Part shown: positions 15,228 to 22,970 of the stretch, piece after piece
Layout: every line of letters begins with the position of its first letter
Numbering within the stretch: position 1 is the stretch's first letter
Translations under genes and position numbers: made by a program
Notes under the pieces: model-generated
The model's input: the letters and a program-made list of their open reading frames with translations, nothing else
What the model was told of the DNA's origin: nothing
Databases searched by the model: none
NCBI RefSeq assembly: GCF_000955955.1
Contig: NZ_JYJG01000403.1
Coordinates: forward strand, 1-22,995
Origin: Lentzea aerocolonigenes
GTDB taxonomy: Bacteria; Actinomycetota; Actinomycetes; Mycobacteriales; Pseudonocardiaceae
Direction of reading: 5' to 3'
Length of the DNA stretch: 22,995 bases

Positions 15228-16675
15228 GGTTCGTCTGGCCGGTCCTGGCCTTCCTGGTCGGCCTGGTGCCGTTGATCGCCCCGCTGGCACCGGTGCCGCA
15301 CCCGGCGCTGACCGTCGCGTCGGCCGTGTGGATCGCCGCGCTCGTGTGGCTGGCGCCGCGCAAGCCGGAGTGGACGCTGCTGCTCACTGCTCCCCTCTTC
15401 GCCGTCAACAACCTCTGGGCGATGGCCACCACCGCGTTCGTCGTGTTCGCCGCGTCCCGGCGCATCCCCCGGCTGGGCCGGTTGTGGGCGCTGCTCGGGG
15501 TGGCGTCGGTGCTGCAGACCGCGTTCAGCCTCTTCCTGGTCCACGACGGCACGCCGGCCTGGGAGAGCCTGCTCGGCGGAGTCGTCGGCTCGGTGTTCTT
15601 CGTGGTCTTCCCGGCGGTGTCCGGCATGCTGCTGGGCCGTCGCAGGCCGATGGTCCGCCTCCTCCAGGAACGCAACGAGTACCTGGAGCGCGCACGGGCG
15701 TTGACCGCCGCGTCGGCTCGTTCGGAGGAGCGCTCGCACATCGCGGGCGAGATGCACGACATGCTCGGGCACCGGCTCAGCCTGATCTCCATCCACGCGG
15801 GCGCTCTGGAGCTGGCGACCGCGCGGAAGTCTCCTCAGCTGCACGAACAGGCCGAGCTGATCCGCACCACGTCGTCGCTCGCGATGGCGGAGCTGCGGGA
15901 GATCCTCGGTGTTCTCCGCACCAACCCGGAACCGGAGTCGCTCGACGAGGACACCGGCACCCGCTCGGACATCGCCGCGCTCGTGCGAGGCAGGGCCACG
16001 CTCGACTGGTCGGGCGACGACCTGCACGGCGCCGACCCCCGCACGCGCCGCGCGGTGCACCGGGTCGTGCGCGAGGCGTTGACCAACGTGGACAAACACG
16101 CCCCCGGCGCGCGCACGCGGGTGCAGGTCGCGGTCCAGGGCGGCCGGGCGAAGATCCAGGTGCTGAACGCGCCGTCCTCCGCCGCGCCGGGCAAGGGCGC
16201 GCGGCGAGGGTTGATCGGTCTGGAGGAACGCGTCGGCCTGCTCGGCGGGTCGTTCAGCGCGGGGCCGCCGGTCGAGGGCGGGTTCCGGGTGGCGGCGGAC
16301 GTGCCGTTGCACCCGGCGGCTCAGGCCGTGGCCGAGACCAGAGAGGTGCCGCCGCCGCTCAAGGCCGAGATCCTGACCGTGCCGCGCGTGGTGGGCGGTG
16401 GGTGCCTCGGGCTGCTGGCGCTGGTGCCGATCACCGGGGCGCTGCTCGTGTTGCTGCTGTTCGCGCTGCTCAACCCGACTCAGATGAACGCGCCGTACTT
16501 CGACTCGTTGAAGGTGGGCGTCACGTCCGAGGAAGAGGTCATGGACCAGTTCGGCGTCGGCCAGCTCGGGGTGGACGGGTGCTCGCGGTACCAGACGTCG
16601 CACAACGCCGAGCTCTACTACAAGCTCTGCTACCGGGACGGCAAGCTGCACACGAAGGAGCAGGAGGGGCCGTAG
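15224..16675 (+). CDS. NarL-type sensor histidine kinase 2, with C-terminal membrane anchor and external domain
   Basis: 483 residues, paralogue of the preceding kinase. N-terminal membrane segments span about 5-137. H178 in AGEMHDMLGHRL is the phosphoacceptor. VVREALTNVDKHA and GLIGLEERVGLLGGSF are the ATP-binding motifs. After the kinase comes EILTVPRVVGGGCLGLLALVPITGALLVLLLF (membrane helix, about 388-415) and an external tail FDSLKVGVTSEEEVMDQFG...C453...Y-Y-K-L-C469. The tail's pattern (VGVTxEEVxxxFG, two cysteines) recalls SmpA/BLIP-like small domains, a weak comparison. It starts with the ATGA overlap on kinase 1 and ends one base before the regulator gene, so all three are one operon. 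Confidence 0.9.
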   Translation: MRFVWPVLAFLVGLVPLIAPLAPVPHPALTVASAVWIAALVWLAPRKPEWTLLLTAPLFAVNNLWAMATTAFVVFAASRRIPRLGRLWALLGVASVLQTAFSLFLVHDGTPAWESLLGGVVGSVFFVVFPAVSGMLLGRRRPMVRLLQERNEYLERARALTAASARSEERSHIAGEMHDMLGHRLSLISIHAGALELATARKSPQLHEQAELIRTTSSLAMAELREILGVLRTNPEPESLDEDTGTRSDIAALVRGRATLDWSGDDLHGADPRTRRAVHRVVREALTNVDKHAPGARTRVQVAVQGGRAKIQVLNAPSSAAPGKGARRGLIGLEERVGLLGGSFSAGPPVEGGFRVAADVPLHPAAQAVAETREVPPPLKAEILTVPRVVGGGCLGLLALVPITGALLVLLLFALLNPTQMNAPYFDSLKVGVTSEEEVMDQFGVGQLGVDGCSRYQTSHNAELYYKLCYRDGKLHTKEQEGP

Positions 16676-16676
16676 G

Positions 16677-17327
16677 GTGGCCCGCGTGATCCGAGTCCTC
16701 ATCGCCGACGACGAGACGTTGATGCGTGCTGGGATCCGGCTGATCCTGGAGAACGACCCGGACATCACCGTCGTGGCCGAGGCGAGCGACGGCAGGCAGG
16801 CCGTCGAACTCAGCCTCAAGCACTCAGTCGACGTGGCGTTGCTGGACATCCGCATGCCCGGCGGCGACGGGCTCAAAGCGGCCGAGCAGATCGCGTCGAG
16901 CACCAATGTCGTCATGCTCACGACGTTCGGCGAGGACTCCTACGTGGCGCAGGCGATGAAAGTCGGCGCCACCGGGTTCCTGCTCAAGGACACGCCACCG
17001 CAGGAGCTGATCAACGCCGTCCGCAAGGCGGCGAACGGCGAGCCCATCCTCGCCCCGCAGATCACCAGGCGGCTGATCGAACGCCACCTGGCCGCACCGG
17101 ACAGCGGATCCGAGGCGCGCCGGAAGATCGACACCCTCACCGACACCGAGCGCAACGTGCTCAAGCTGGTCGGCGAGGGGCTGTCGAACACCGAGATCGG
17201 CGAGCAGCTCTACATGGCGACCGGCACGGTGAAGGCGCACATCAGCCGGATCCTGCCCAAGCTGGAGTGCGCCAACCGCGTGCAGGCCGCCATCGTGGCC
17301 CACGACGCCGGGCTCACCCGATCCTGA
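16677..17327 (+). CDS. NarL/FixJ-family response regulator
   Basis: 216 residues. Receiver domain with the acidic pair DD (11-12), phosphoacceptor D57 (VDVALLDIRMPGGDG) and K in FLLKDTPP. A C-terminal LuxR-type helix-turn-helix spans about 150-207 (LTDTERNVLKLVGEGLSNTEIGEQLYMATGTVKAHISRILPKL). The GTG at 16677 has AGGAGGGG upstream; GTG 16686 is an alternative. It is the only regulator beside two kinases, so both probably signal through it. No target promoter can be deduced. Its stop TGA directly abuts the stop of the convergent sthA, leaving no terminator. Confidence 0.95.
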   Translation: MARVIRVLIADDETLMRAGIRLILENDPDITVVAEASDGRQAVELSLKHSVDVALLDIRMPGGDGLKAAEQIASSTNVVMLTTFGEDSYVAQAMKVGATGFLLKDTPPQELINAVRKAANGEPILAPQITRRLIERHLAAPDSGSEARRKIDTLTDTERNVLKLVGEGLSNTEIGEQLYMATGTVKAHISRILPKLECANRVQAAIVAHDAGLTRS

Positions 17328-18743
17328 TCACTGGGTCGTGAAGCGGTCCAGCGCGCGGATCTTGTTGGTGGCGTCCAAAGCCGCGACCTTGTAGGCCTCG
17401 GACAGCGTCGGGTAGTTGAACACCGTGTCGACCAGGTAGTCGACCGTGCCACCACAACCCATCACGGCCTGGCCGATGTGCACCAGGTCGGTCGCACCCG
17501 TGCCGAACACGTGCACACCGAGGATCTTCCGGTCCACAGTGGACACCAGCAGCTTCAGCATGCCGTACGCGTCACCGACGATCTGGCCACGGGCGAGTTC
17601 GCGGTAGCGTGAAATCCCGACCTCGTAAGGAATCGCGGACGAGGTGAGCTCGGTCTCCGTAGCGCCGCAGTACGAGATCTCCGGGATCGTGTAGATGCCG
17701 ATGGGCTGCAACGCGGTCAGGTCGTGCACCGGCTCGCCGAACGCGTGGTACGCGGCCAGCCGGCCCTGGTCCATCGACGTCGCGGCCAGGGCGGGAAACC
17801 CGATCACGTCTCCGACGGCGTAGATGTGCTCGACCGGCGTGCGGTAGTGCTCGTCGACCGACAGCCGGCCGCGGTTGTCCGACTCCAGGCCTGCGGCTGC
17901 CAGGTCCAGCTTCTCCGTGGTGCCCTGGCGACCGGCCGAGTACATGACGGCGGCGGCCGGGATGCGCTTGCCGGAAGCGAGCTGGGTGACCGTGCCGCCT
18001 TCCGACACCTGGACGTTCACGACCTTCTCACCGAAGCGGAACGTGACGGCCTGGTCGCGCAGGTGGAACTTCAGCGACTCGACGATCTCCGGGTCGCAGA
18101 AGTCCAGCATCTTCTCGCGCTGCTCGACGACGGTGACCCGGCAGCCGAGAGCGGCGAACATCGACGCGTACTCGATGCCGATCACGCCCGCCCCGACGAC
18201 GACCAGCGACGACGGGATCTCCGTCAGCGCGAAGACCTCGTCGGAGTCGAGGATCCGCTCCTCGTCGAAGTCCACCACGGAGGGACGCGCGGGCGTCGTG
18301 CCCGTCGCGATCACGACGAACTCGCCGGAGATCGTCGTGCGGTCGCCGCGGTGACTTCCTTCCACCGCAACGGTGTGCGGGTCGACGAAGCGCCCGAAGC
18401 CGTTCAACAGGTCAATACCGTTGCGGTGCAGCTGCGCGCGCACGACCTGGACCTCGCGGCCGATCACGTGCTGCGTGCGCGCCATCAGGTCGGTGATCGT
18501 GATGTCCTGCTTGACGCGGTAGCTGGCGCCGTACAGCTCGCGCTGGCTCATGCCCGTCAGGTACATCACGGCTTCACGCAACGTCTTCGAGGGGATCGTC
18601 CCCGTGTTCGCGCAGACGCCGCCGACCATCTCCTGCTTGTCGATGATGGCCACGCGCTTGCCCAGTTTCGCACCCGCGATCGCGGCCTTCTGACCACCGG
18701 GGCCAGAGCCGATCACGATCAGGTCGTAGTCGTACGACGTCAT
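17328..18743 (-). CDS. sthA: soluble (Si-specific) NAD(P)+ transhydrogenase
   Basis: 471 residues. FAD enzyme that equilibrates NADPH with NAD+ in the cytoplasm. The N-terminal FAD motif is [16 protein letters not shown]. The active-site stretch [18 protein letters not shown] has only C44, with T49 where lipoamide dehydrogenase has its second redox cysteine, which separates SthA from disulfide reductases. The NAD-site motif [22 protein letters not shown] and [12 protein letters not shown] near the C-terminal half are intact. The ATG at 18743 has no obvious Shine-Dalgarno; TAGGCT lies seven bases upstream, so a leaderless mRNA is possible, though I find no -35. Divergent from the EFE-like gene. 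Confidence 0.94.
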   Translation of the reverse strand: MTSYDYDLIVIGSGPGGQKAAIAGAKLGKRVAIIDKQEMVGGVCANTGTIPSKTLREAVMYLTGMSQRELYGASYRVKQDITITDLMARTQHVIGREVQVVRAQLHRNGIDLLNGFGRFVDPHTVAVEGSHRGDRTTISGEFVVIATGTTPARPSVVDFDEERILDSDEVFALTEIPSSLVVVGAGVIGIEYASMFAALGCRVTVVEQREKMLDFCDPEIVESLKFHLRDQAVTFRFGEKVVNVQVSEGGTVTQLASGKRIPAAAVMYSAGRQGTTEKLDLAAAGLESDNRGRLSVDEHYRTPVEHIYAVGDVIGFPALAATSMDQGRLAAYHAFGEPVHDLTALQPIGIYTIPEISYCGATETELTSSAIPYEVGISRYRELARGQIVGDAYGMLKLLVSTVDRKILGVHVFGTGATDLVHIGQAVMGCGGTVDYLVDTVFNYPTLSEAYKVAALDATNKIRALDRFTTQ

Positions 18744-18826
18744 GGTCGTCAGCCTACTAAGACGGATCCGATTCCACCTCTGAACGAAAAATGAACCCGT
18801 TCAACGGAATGGTCGTTCGTTGGGCC

Positions 18827-19870
18827 ATGACCGAACTACGCACCTTCCGTTTGCCCGAGATCGTCACCGGCTCGGACGACGACGTCGAGCTCGGCCGCCA
18901 GCTCATCGCAGCGTGGCAGGCCGACGGGATTCTGCAGATCGCAACGGACGCGGTGCAGGACCGAACCACAGAAGAAGCCATGGAGGCCAGCAGAAGGTTC
19001 TTCCACGGCTTGTCGCTCGAGGAGAAGTCACGCCTGGTCAGCGACCTGACCTACGCCGGTTACATCGCGTCCGGCGAAGAGGTCACCGACGGCATTGCGG
19101 ACTATTCGGAGATCTTCACCGTCTGCAAGGACGTCCCGCTCGACGACTCCCGCGTCGTCGACCAGTGGCCGTGTCACGGGCCGGTTCCGTGGCCGGACAA
19201 CCTCTACCGCGACGCCATGCGCGACTTCATGGCGATGCTCGGCGAGTCCGGCGAGAAGATCCTCAAGCTCACCGCACTGGGCTTCGGGCTCGACATCGAC
19301 ACCTTCACCAGGCTGACCGCGGACGGCTGGCACCACATGCGGGTGCTGAGGTTCCCGACCAGGTCCGAGACCGTGGACCGCGGCATCGGCGCGCACACCG
19401 ACTACGGCATGCTCGTCCTGGCCGCACAGGACGACGTCGGCGGCCTCTACGTCCGCCCGCCGATCGAGGGCGAGGAACGGCCGCGCAACTGGCTGCCGGA
19501 CGAGTCGGCGGCCGGCTGCTTCCAGGACGCGGAGGGCTGGAACCTCGTCGAGCCCGTCCAGCACGTCTTCACCGTGTTCCCCGGCGACATCCTGCAGTTC
19601 CTGACGGGCGGCCAGTTGCTCTCCACGCCGCACAAGGTGCTGCTGAACAACCGGGAGCGCTTCACCATGGCGTACTTCCACGAGCCCAACTTCGAAGCCG
19701 TGGTGCGGCCGTTGGACGACCCGCACGGCGACGACGTCATCCACTACGGAACGCACTTCACCAACATGTTCATGCGCTGCTACCCCGATCGCGTCACCAC
19801 TCGACGCATCGAGAACGAAGATCGGCTGACCGTGCTCAGCGAACTCCGGTCTGGGGTTCGGCACTCCTGA
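18827..19870 (+). CDS. efe: ethylene-forming-enzyme-like 2-oxoglutarate/Fe(II) oxygenase
   Basis: 347 residues from the ATG at 18827; the start MTELRTFRLPEIVTG parallels the Pseudomonas EFE start (350 residues), recalled from memory. In-frame ATGs at 18791 and 18809 would add 12 or 6 residues; none has a good Shine-Dalgarno. Double-stranded beta-helix dioxygenase. Iron ligands are H190, D192 (RGIGAHTDYG) and H269 (STPHKV); 2-oxoglutarate is held by R278 (RERF). Residues matching the arginine pocket of Pseudomonas EFE (one lower there) are E85, T87, R172, R185, Y193, R317 and C318. EFE turns 2-oxoglutarate into ethylene and CO2 and, in a side reaction, hydroxylates arginine while making succinate. 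Activity here is inferred. The 3' end overlaps the convergent gene by 35 bases. Confidence 0.88.
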   Translation: MTELRTFRLPEIVTGSDDDVELGRQLIAAWQADGILQIATDAVQDRTTEEAMEASRRFFHGLSLEEKSRLVSDLTYAGYIASGEEVTDGIADYSEIFTVCKDVPLDDSRVVDQWPCHGPVPWPDNLYRDAMRDFMAMLGESGEKILKLTALGFGLDIDTFTRLTADGWHHMRVLRFPTRSETVDRGIGAHTDYGMLVLAAQDDVGGLYVRPPIEGEERPRNWLPDESAAGCFQDAEGWNLVEPVQHVFTVFPGDILQFLTGGQLLSTPHKVLLNNRERFTMAYFHEPNFEAVVRPLDDPHGDDVIHYGTHFTNMFMRCYPDRVTTRRIENEDRLTVLSELRSGVRHS

Positions 19871-20840
19871 ACGGGACGATCAGGTCGATCAGGCGGGCCG
19901 TGGCGCGGTACTCCGCGACACGGTCCGCGAACGGCCGCTGCACGATCTTGTGCACGGAGTCCGCGGACAAGCGCTCATAGGCCGGAACGGTGTCGTTGCT
20001 GAGGAAGTCCCAGCGGGCCACCCGGTCCGCGTAGTTGAAGGCGGGCAACGGACCGCCGAACAACGGCCGGTACTGCGCCGGGGTCTTGCCACCCGGCACC
20101 GGCATGGGGCCGGCGACCGTGATCGCGTACGTGACGACCTCGCCGGGCGGTAACAGACGCGCTCGCATCCGGTCGAACTGCTCGGCGATCACCAGGTTCT
20201 GCTCGCGCGAGGAGAACTCCAGGACGGCCTGCGCCGGATCCGCCCACGCCGCGGTGGTGTCCGGGTCGATGATCCCCGCGTCGCGCATCTCCTCCACGGC
20301 CTTGATCCCGCCGTGCAGATAGGCGGCGTGCATCGCGCCGAGGTCCATGAAGATGTGCTTCTGCATGGACATCAGCATCGACGAGAACCAGCGCAGTTCC
20401 GGCACAGTGCCGAGATCCAGCATCCCGGCGGCGAACGCGGGCGCGCCGATGTTCGCGAATCCCATCCACCGCAACGTGTCCGGGTGCGTCACGTAGAGCT
20501 TCGCGTAGAAGTCGTAGACGGCGAAGATCGTCGCGCGGTTCACGTCGGCGCCGCGCTGCGGGTCCCACTCGGACAGCGCCACGCCGGCGTCCTCCGCGGC
20601 GCGGACGATCCAGTACTGCCACAGCAACGCCTTGAACCTCGCAGGCGCGATGCCCTTGGCGCGGTGGCGGTTCAGCGCGGCCTCCAGCACGGCCCGGTCG
20701 TAGGGCAGGTCCGGGTGCACCCCGCCCCGCTCCTCGCCGTTTCCGTTGGACAGCGGCAGATCCAGGTAGTCCGCCGCGTCCGCCTTGGTGACGCCCATGC
20801 TGGTGAGCACGAGCGCCGCCACAACCATGAGCACACGCAT
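19836..20840 (-). CDS. secreted protein of unknown function
   Basis: 334 residues from the ATG at 20840. A short basic N-terminus and hydrophobic core (MRVLMVVAALVLTSMGVTKADA) form a Sec-type signal peptide, cleaved near residue 22. The mature part is mostly helical-looking and rich in Trp, Tyr and Met. Examples are ALLWQYWIVRAAEDAGVALSEWDP, FYAKLYVTHPDTLRWMGFANIG, a MSMQKHIFMDLGAMHAAYL segment and SSREQNLVIAEQFDRMR. I do not recognise a family. It begins 20 bases after the polygalacturonase stop, so the two are likely one operon. A TTG at 20864 is an alternative start. Its end overlaps the EFE-like gene on the other strand. Confidence 0.75.
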   Translation of the reverse strand: MRVLMVVAALVLTSMGVTKADAADYLDLPLSNGNGEERGGVHPDLPYDRAVLEAALNRHRAKGIAPARFKALLWQYWIVRAAEDAGVALSEWDPQRGADVNRATIFAVYDFYAKLYVTHPDTLRWMGFANIGAPAFAAGMLDLGTVPELRWFSSMLMSMQKHIFMDLGAMHAAYLHGGIKAVEEMRDAGIIDPDTTAAWADPAQAVLEFSSREQNLVIAEQFDRMRARLLPPGEVVTYAITVAGPMPVPGGKTPAQYRPLFGGPLPAFNYADRVARWDFLSNDTVPAYERLSADSVHKIVQRPFADRVAEYRATARLIDLIVPFRSAEPQTGVR

Positions 20841-20860
20841 GAACACGAATGGTACGGGGA

Positions 20861-22240
20861 TCAAGCAGGCTTTCCGTTCACAGTGGTGCCCGGGAAAGTG
20901 ATGTTTTGCGAGTTCGTCAGCTTGTTGCCGCCCTTGGAGATCGCGGTGAACTTCGAATTCGACACGATGACGTTGGTCACTTTGGACGCCGATAGGCCAT
21001 CGATCTCAACGGCGTACTCCTTTGAGCCCGCCACGATGAGCCGTTCGAACGTCATGTTCCGCACCACCGGGTTCACGACCGGGCCGGAGTTGCCGGAACC
21101 GCTGTAGTTCAACGTGATGAAGACCGGCGACTTGGTGAGCTTGTTCGCGGTGATGTCCCGGAAGTGGACGTTCTCGACGACTCCGCCGCGATACTTGCTG
21201 GTCTTGATGAAGACCGCGTACCAGAGCTGGTCCGAGGTGTTCGCCTGGTTGACCGCGCAGTTGCGCGCGTAGATGTTGCGCGCGCCGCCGGAAGCCTCGC
21301 TGCCGATGCAGATCGCGCCGCGGTTCGAGAACACGAACTTGTTGTTCTCGATGACGATGTTCTGCGACGGCATGTTCACCCGCCGCCCGTCGACGTCACG
21401 GCCGGACTTGATCGCGATGCAGTCGTCGCCGGTGTTGAACGTCGAGTCCTTGATGTGCACGTCGGTGCAGCACTCCGGGTCCACGCCGTCGTTGTTGCCG
21501 CCGCCGCCCCGGCTGTTGATCGTGACGCCCTCGACGGTGATGTTGCGCGACTTCACCGGGTGCACGCTCCACATCGGCGGGCGTTCGATGGTGATGCCGC
21601 TGATCAGGATGTTCTCGCACGACACGAACTGGATCAGGTTCGGCCGCAGCTTGTGGCCGTCGCCGAGTTTGCGCTGGGCGACCGGGGTGCCGTCGGCGCC
21701 CCACTTCTGCAGCTGCGACCAGTCGGAACCGCCGCTCCCCCACGGCTTCCAGGTCTGGCCCTGGCCGTCGAGGGTGCCACCGCCGGTGATCGCGATGTTC
21801 GTGGCCTTGTTGGCGTAGACGAACGCTTGGTGGTTGAGGCACTCGATGCCCTGCCAGCGGGTCTCGACCACCGGCAGGTACTTCTTCTGGTCGGGGCTGA
21901 AGAGGAGCTTGGCACCCTTGTCCACGAAGAGGTTCACGTTGCTGAGCAAGGTGATCCCGCCGGTGAGGAACGTGCCGCCCTTCGCGACGACCCGGCCGCC
22001 ACCCGCCGCGTTCGCCGCTTCGACCGCCTTCCTGAACGCGGCGGTGTTGTCGGTCTTGCCGTCCGCCTTGCCGCCGTACGCGGTGACGTCGAAGTCCTCG
22101 TCCGGGAACGCCGGCGGCTTGATGCGGGCGAGAATGGCGTCCACTTCGTCCCACGGATCGGCTTTCGCTGTGCCGTGGACGAGCATTCCTGCTGCTGCAA
22201 GTCCGGACACCTTGAAGAAGGTTCGCCGTGAACCCACCAT
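20861..22240 (-). CDS. Tat-exported GH28 polygalacturonase-like enzyme
   Basis: 459 residues. ATG 22240 has GGAGG (22250-22246) five bases upstream. The N-terminus MVGSRRTFFKVSGLAAAGML...AKA is a twin-arginine signal. Then comes DFDVTAYGGKADGKTDNTAAFRKAVEAAN, the usual pectate-lyase-fold entry, and a right-handed beta helix. Of the GH28 motifs, NxD (N249-D251, NNDGVDP) and DD (272-273, TGDDCIAIKSG) are present. The GHG histidine is replaced by R307 (SNRGAICIGSEASGG) and the RIK arginine by F344 (AVFIKTSKYRGG). Fold and export suggest extracellular pectin or a related polyuronide as substrate; altered motifs make the exact activity uncertain. A LacI-type operator lies just upstream. Confidence 0.9.
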   Translation of the reverse strand: MVGSRRTFFKVSGLAAAGMLVHGTAKADPWDEVDAILARIKPPAFPDEDFDVTAYGGKADGKTDNTAAFRKAVEAANAAGGGRVVAKGGTFLTGGITLLSNVNLFVDKGAKLLFSPDQKKYLPVVETRWQGIECLNHQAFVYANKATNIAITGGGTLDGQGQTWKPWGSGGSDWSQLQKWGADGTPVAQRKLGDGHKLRPNLIQFVSCENILISGITIERPPMWSVHPVKSRNITVEGVTINSRGGGGNNDGVDPECCTDVHIKDSTFNTGDDCIAIKSGRDVDGRRVNMPSQNIVIENNKFVFSNRGAICIGSEASGGARNIYARNCAVNQANTSDQLWYAVFIKTSKYRGGVVENVHFRDITANKLTKSPVFITLNYSGSGNSGPVVNPVVRNMTFERLIVAGSKEYAVEIDGLSASKVTNVIVSNSKFTAISKGGNKLTNSQNITFPGTTVNGKPA

Positions 22241-22252
22241 GTCAGCCTCCAC

Positions 22253-22266
22253 TGCAAACGTTTTCA
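22253..22266. promoter_or_regulatory. LacI-family-type operator
   Basis: TGCAAACGTTTTCA is a near-perfect palindrome (TGNAAACGTTTNCA, one mismatched pair) with the central CG typical of LacI/GalR operators. It lies three bases before the polygalacturonase Shine-Dalgarno and downstream of its predicted promoter, where a repressor could block transcription. No LacI-type gene is in the window. Confidence 0.6.
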
Positions 22267-22283
22267 GCGGCGGCGCGGTCGTC

Positions 22284-22312
22284 AGCGTATACGGTCGTCG
22301 CGTGACTCCCAA
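22284..22312 (-). promoter_or_regulatory. predicted polygalacturonase promoter
   Basis: On the minus strand TTGGGA (22312-22307) and TACGCT (22289-22284) are 17 bases apart. Initiation is expected near 22277, giving a leader of about 36 bases that contains the LacI-type operator and GGAGG. The -35 lies within the first codons of the divergent alkD gene. Confidence 0.45.
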
Positions 22313-22970
22313 GGATTCGTTCATCGCCGCTGTTCGAGCCGGGTTGCAGGAGTTGGCGGATCCGGTGAAGGCGCCGGAGATGCAGGCGTACATGAAGTCC
22401 GAGATGCCGTTCGCCGGAGTGGCGAAGCCGGGCCGGGTGACGCTGCTGAAGTCGTTGCCGCGGCTGGGATCCCGCTCAGAGTGGCTCGACGTCGTGCAGA
22501 CGCTGTGGCGGGAGGCGACCTACCGCGAGGAACGGTACGTGGCGCTGTCGCTGAGCGGGGACAAGCGATTCCAGGACGTCTCGCTGATGCCGTGGTTCGA
22601 CGAGGTGATCGTGACCGGCGCCTGGTGGGACTTCGTGGACGAGACCGCGTCCCGTTTGATCGGGCCGTTGCTGCGCTCGTCGCCCGAGGTGATCCGGCCG
22701 CAGATGCTGAAGTGGTCGACGGACGAGGACAGGTGGCGGCGGCGGACGTCGATCATCTGCCAGCTCGGGTCGAAGGGCGCGACCGACGTCGAGCTGCTGA
22801 CGGCGTGCATCGACGCGAACGTGGACGACCGCGACTTCTTCCTGCGCAAGGGGATCGGGTGGGCGCTGCGCGAGTTCGCGAAGACAGAGCCGGGCTGGGT
22901 GCGGTCGTTCGTGGATGCGCGGCCTTCGCTGTCGCCGTTGTCACGGCGTGAGGCGCTCAAGCACCTCTAG
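22302..22970 (+). CDS. AlkD-type DNA alkylation repair glycosylase
   Basis: 222 residues from the GTG at 22302. HEAT-repeat DNA glycosylase family that excises bulky or cationic alkylated bases such as 3- and 7-methylpurines. The N-terminal EMQAYMKSEMPFAGVAKPGR is typical. Residues W109 and D113 (WWDFVD), R148 (RWRRRTSI) and W187 (GWALREFAKT) fall at the positions of the catalytic and DNA-contact residues of Bacillus cereus AlkD as I remember them. The frame is open upstream but antisense to the polygalacturonase gene, so the GTG is preferred; TACGGT sits six bases before it, hinting at a leaderless transcript. This is the second alkylation-repair glycosylase in the window, after mpg. Confidence 0.9.
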   Translation: MTPKDSFIAAVRAGLQELADPVKAPEMQAYMKSEMPFAGVAKPGRVTLLKSLPRLGSRSEWLDVVQTLWREATYREERYVALSLSGDKRFQDVSLMPWFDEVIVTGAWWDFVDETASRLIGPLLRSSPEVIRPQMLKWSTDEDRWRRRTSIICQLGSKGATDVELLTACIDANVDDRDFFLRKGIGWALREFAKTEPGWVRSFVDARPSLSPLSRREALKHL

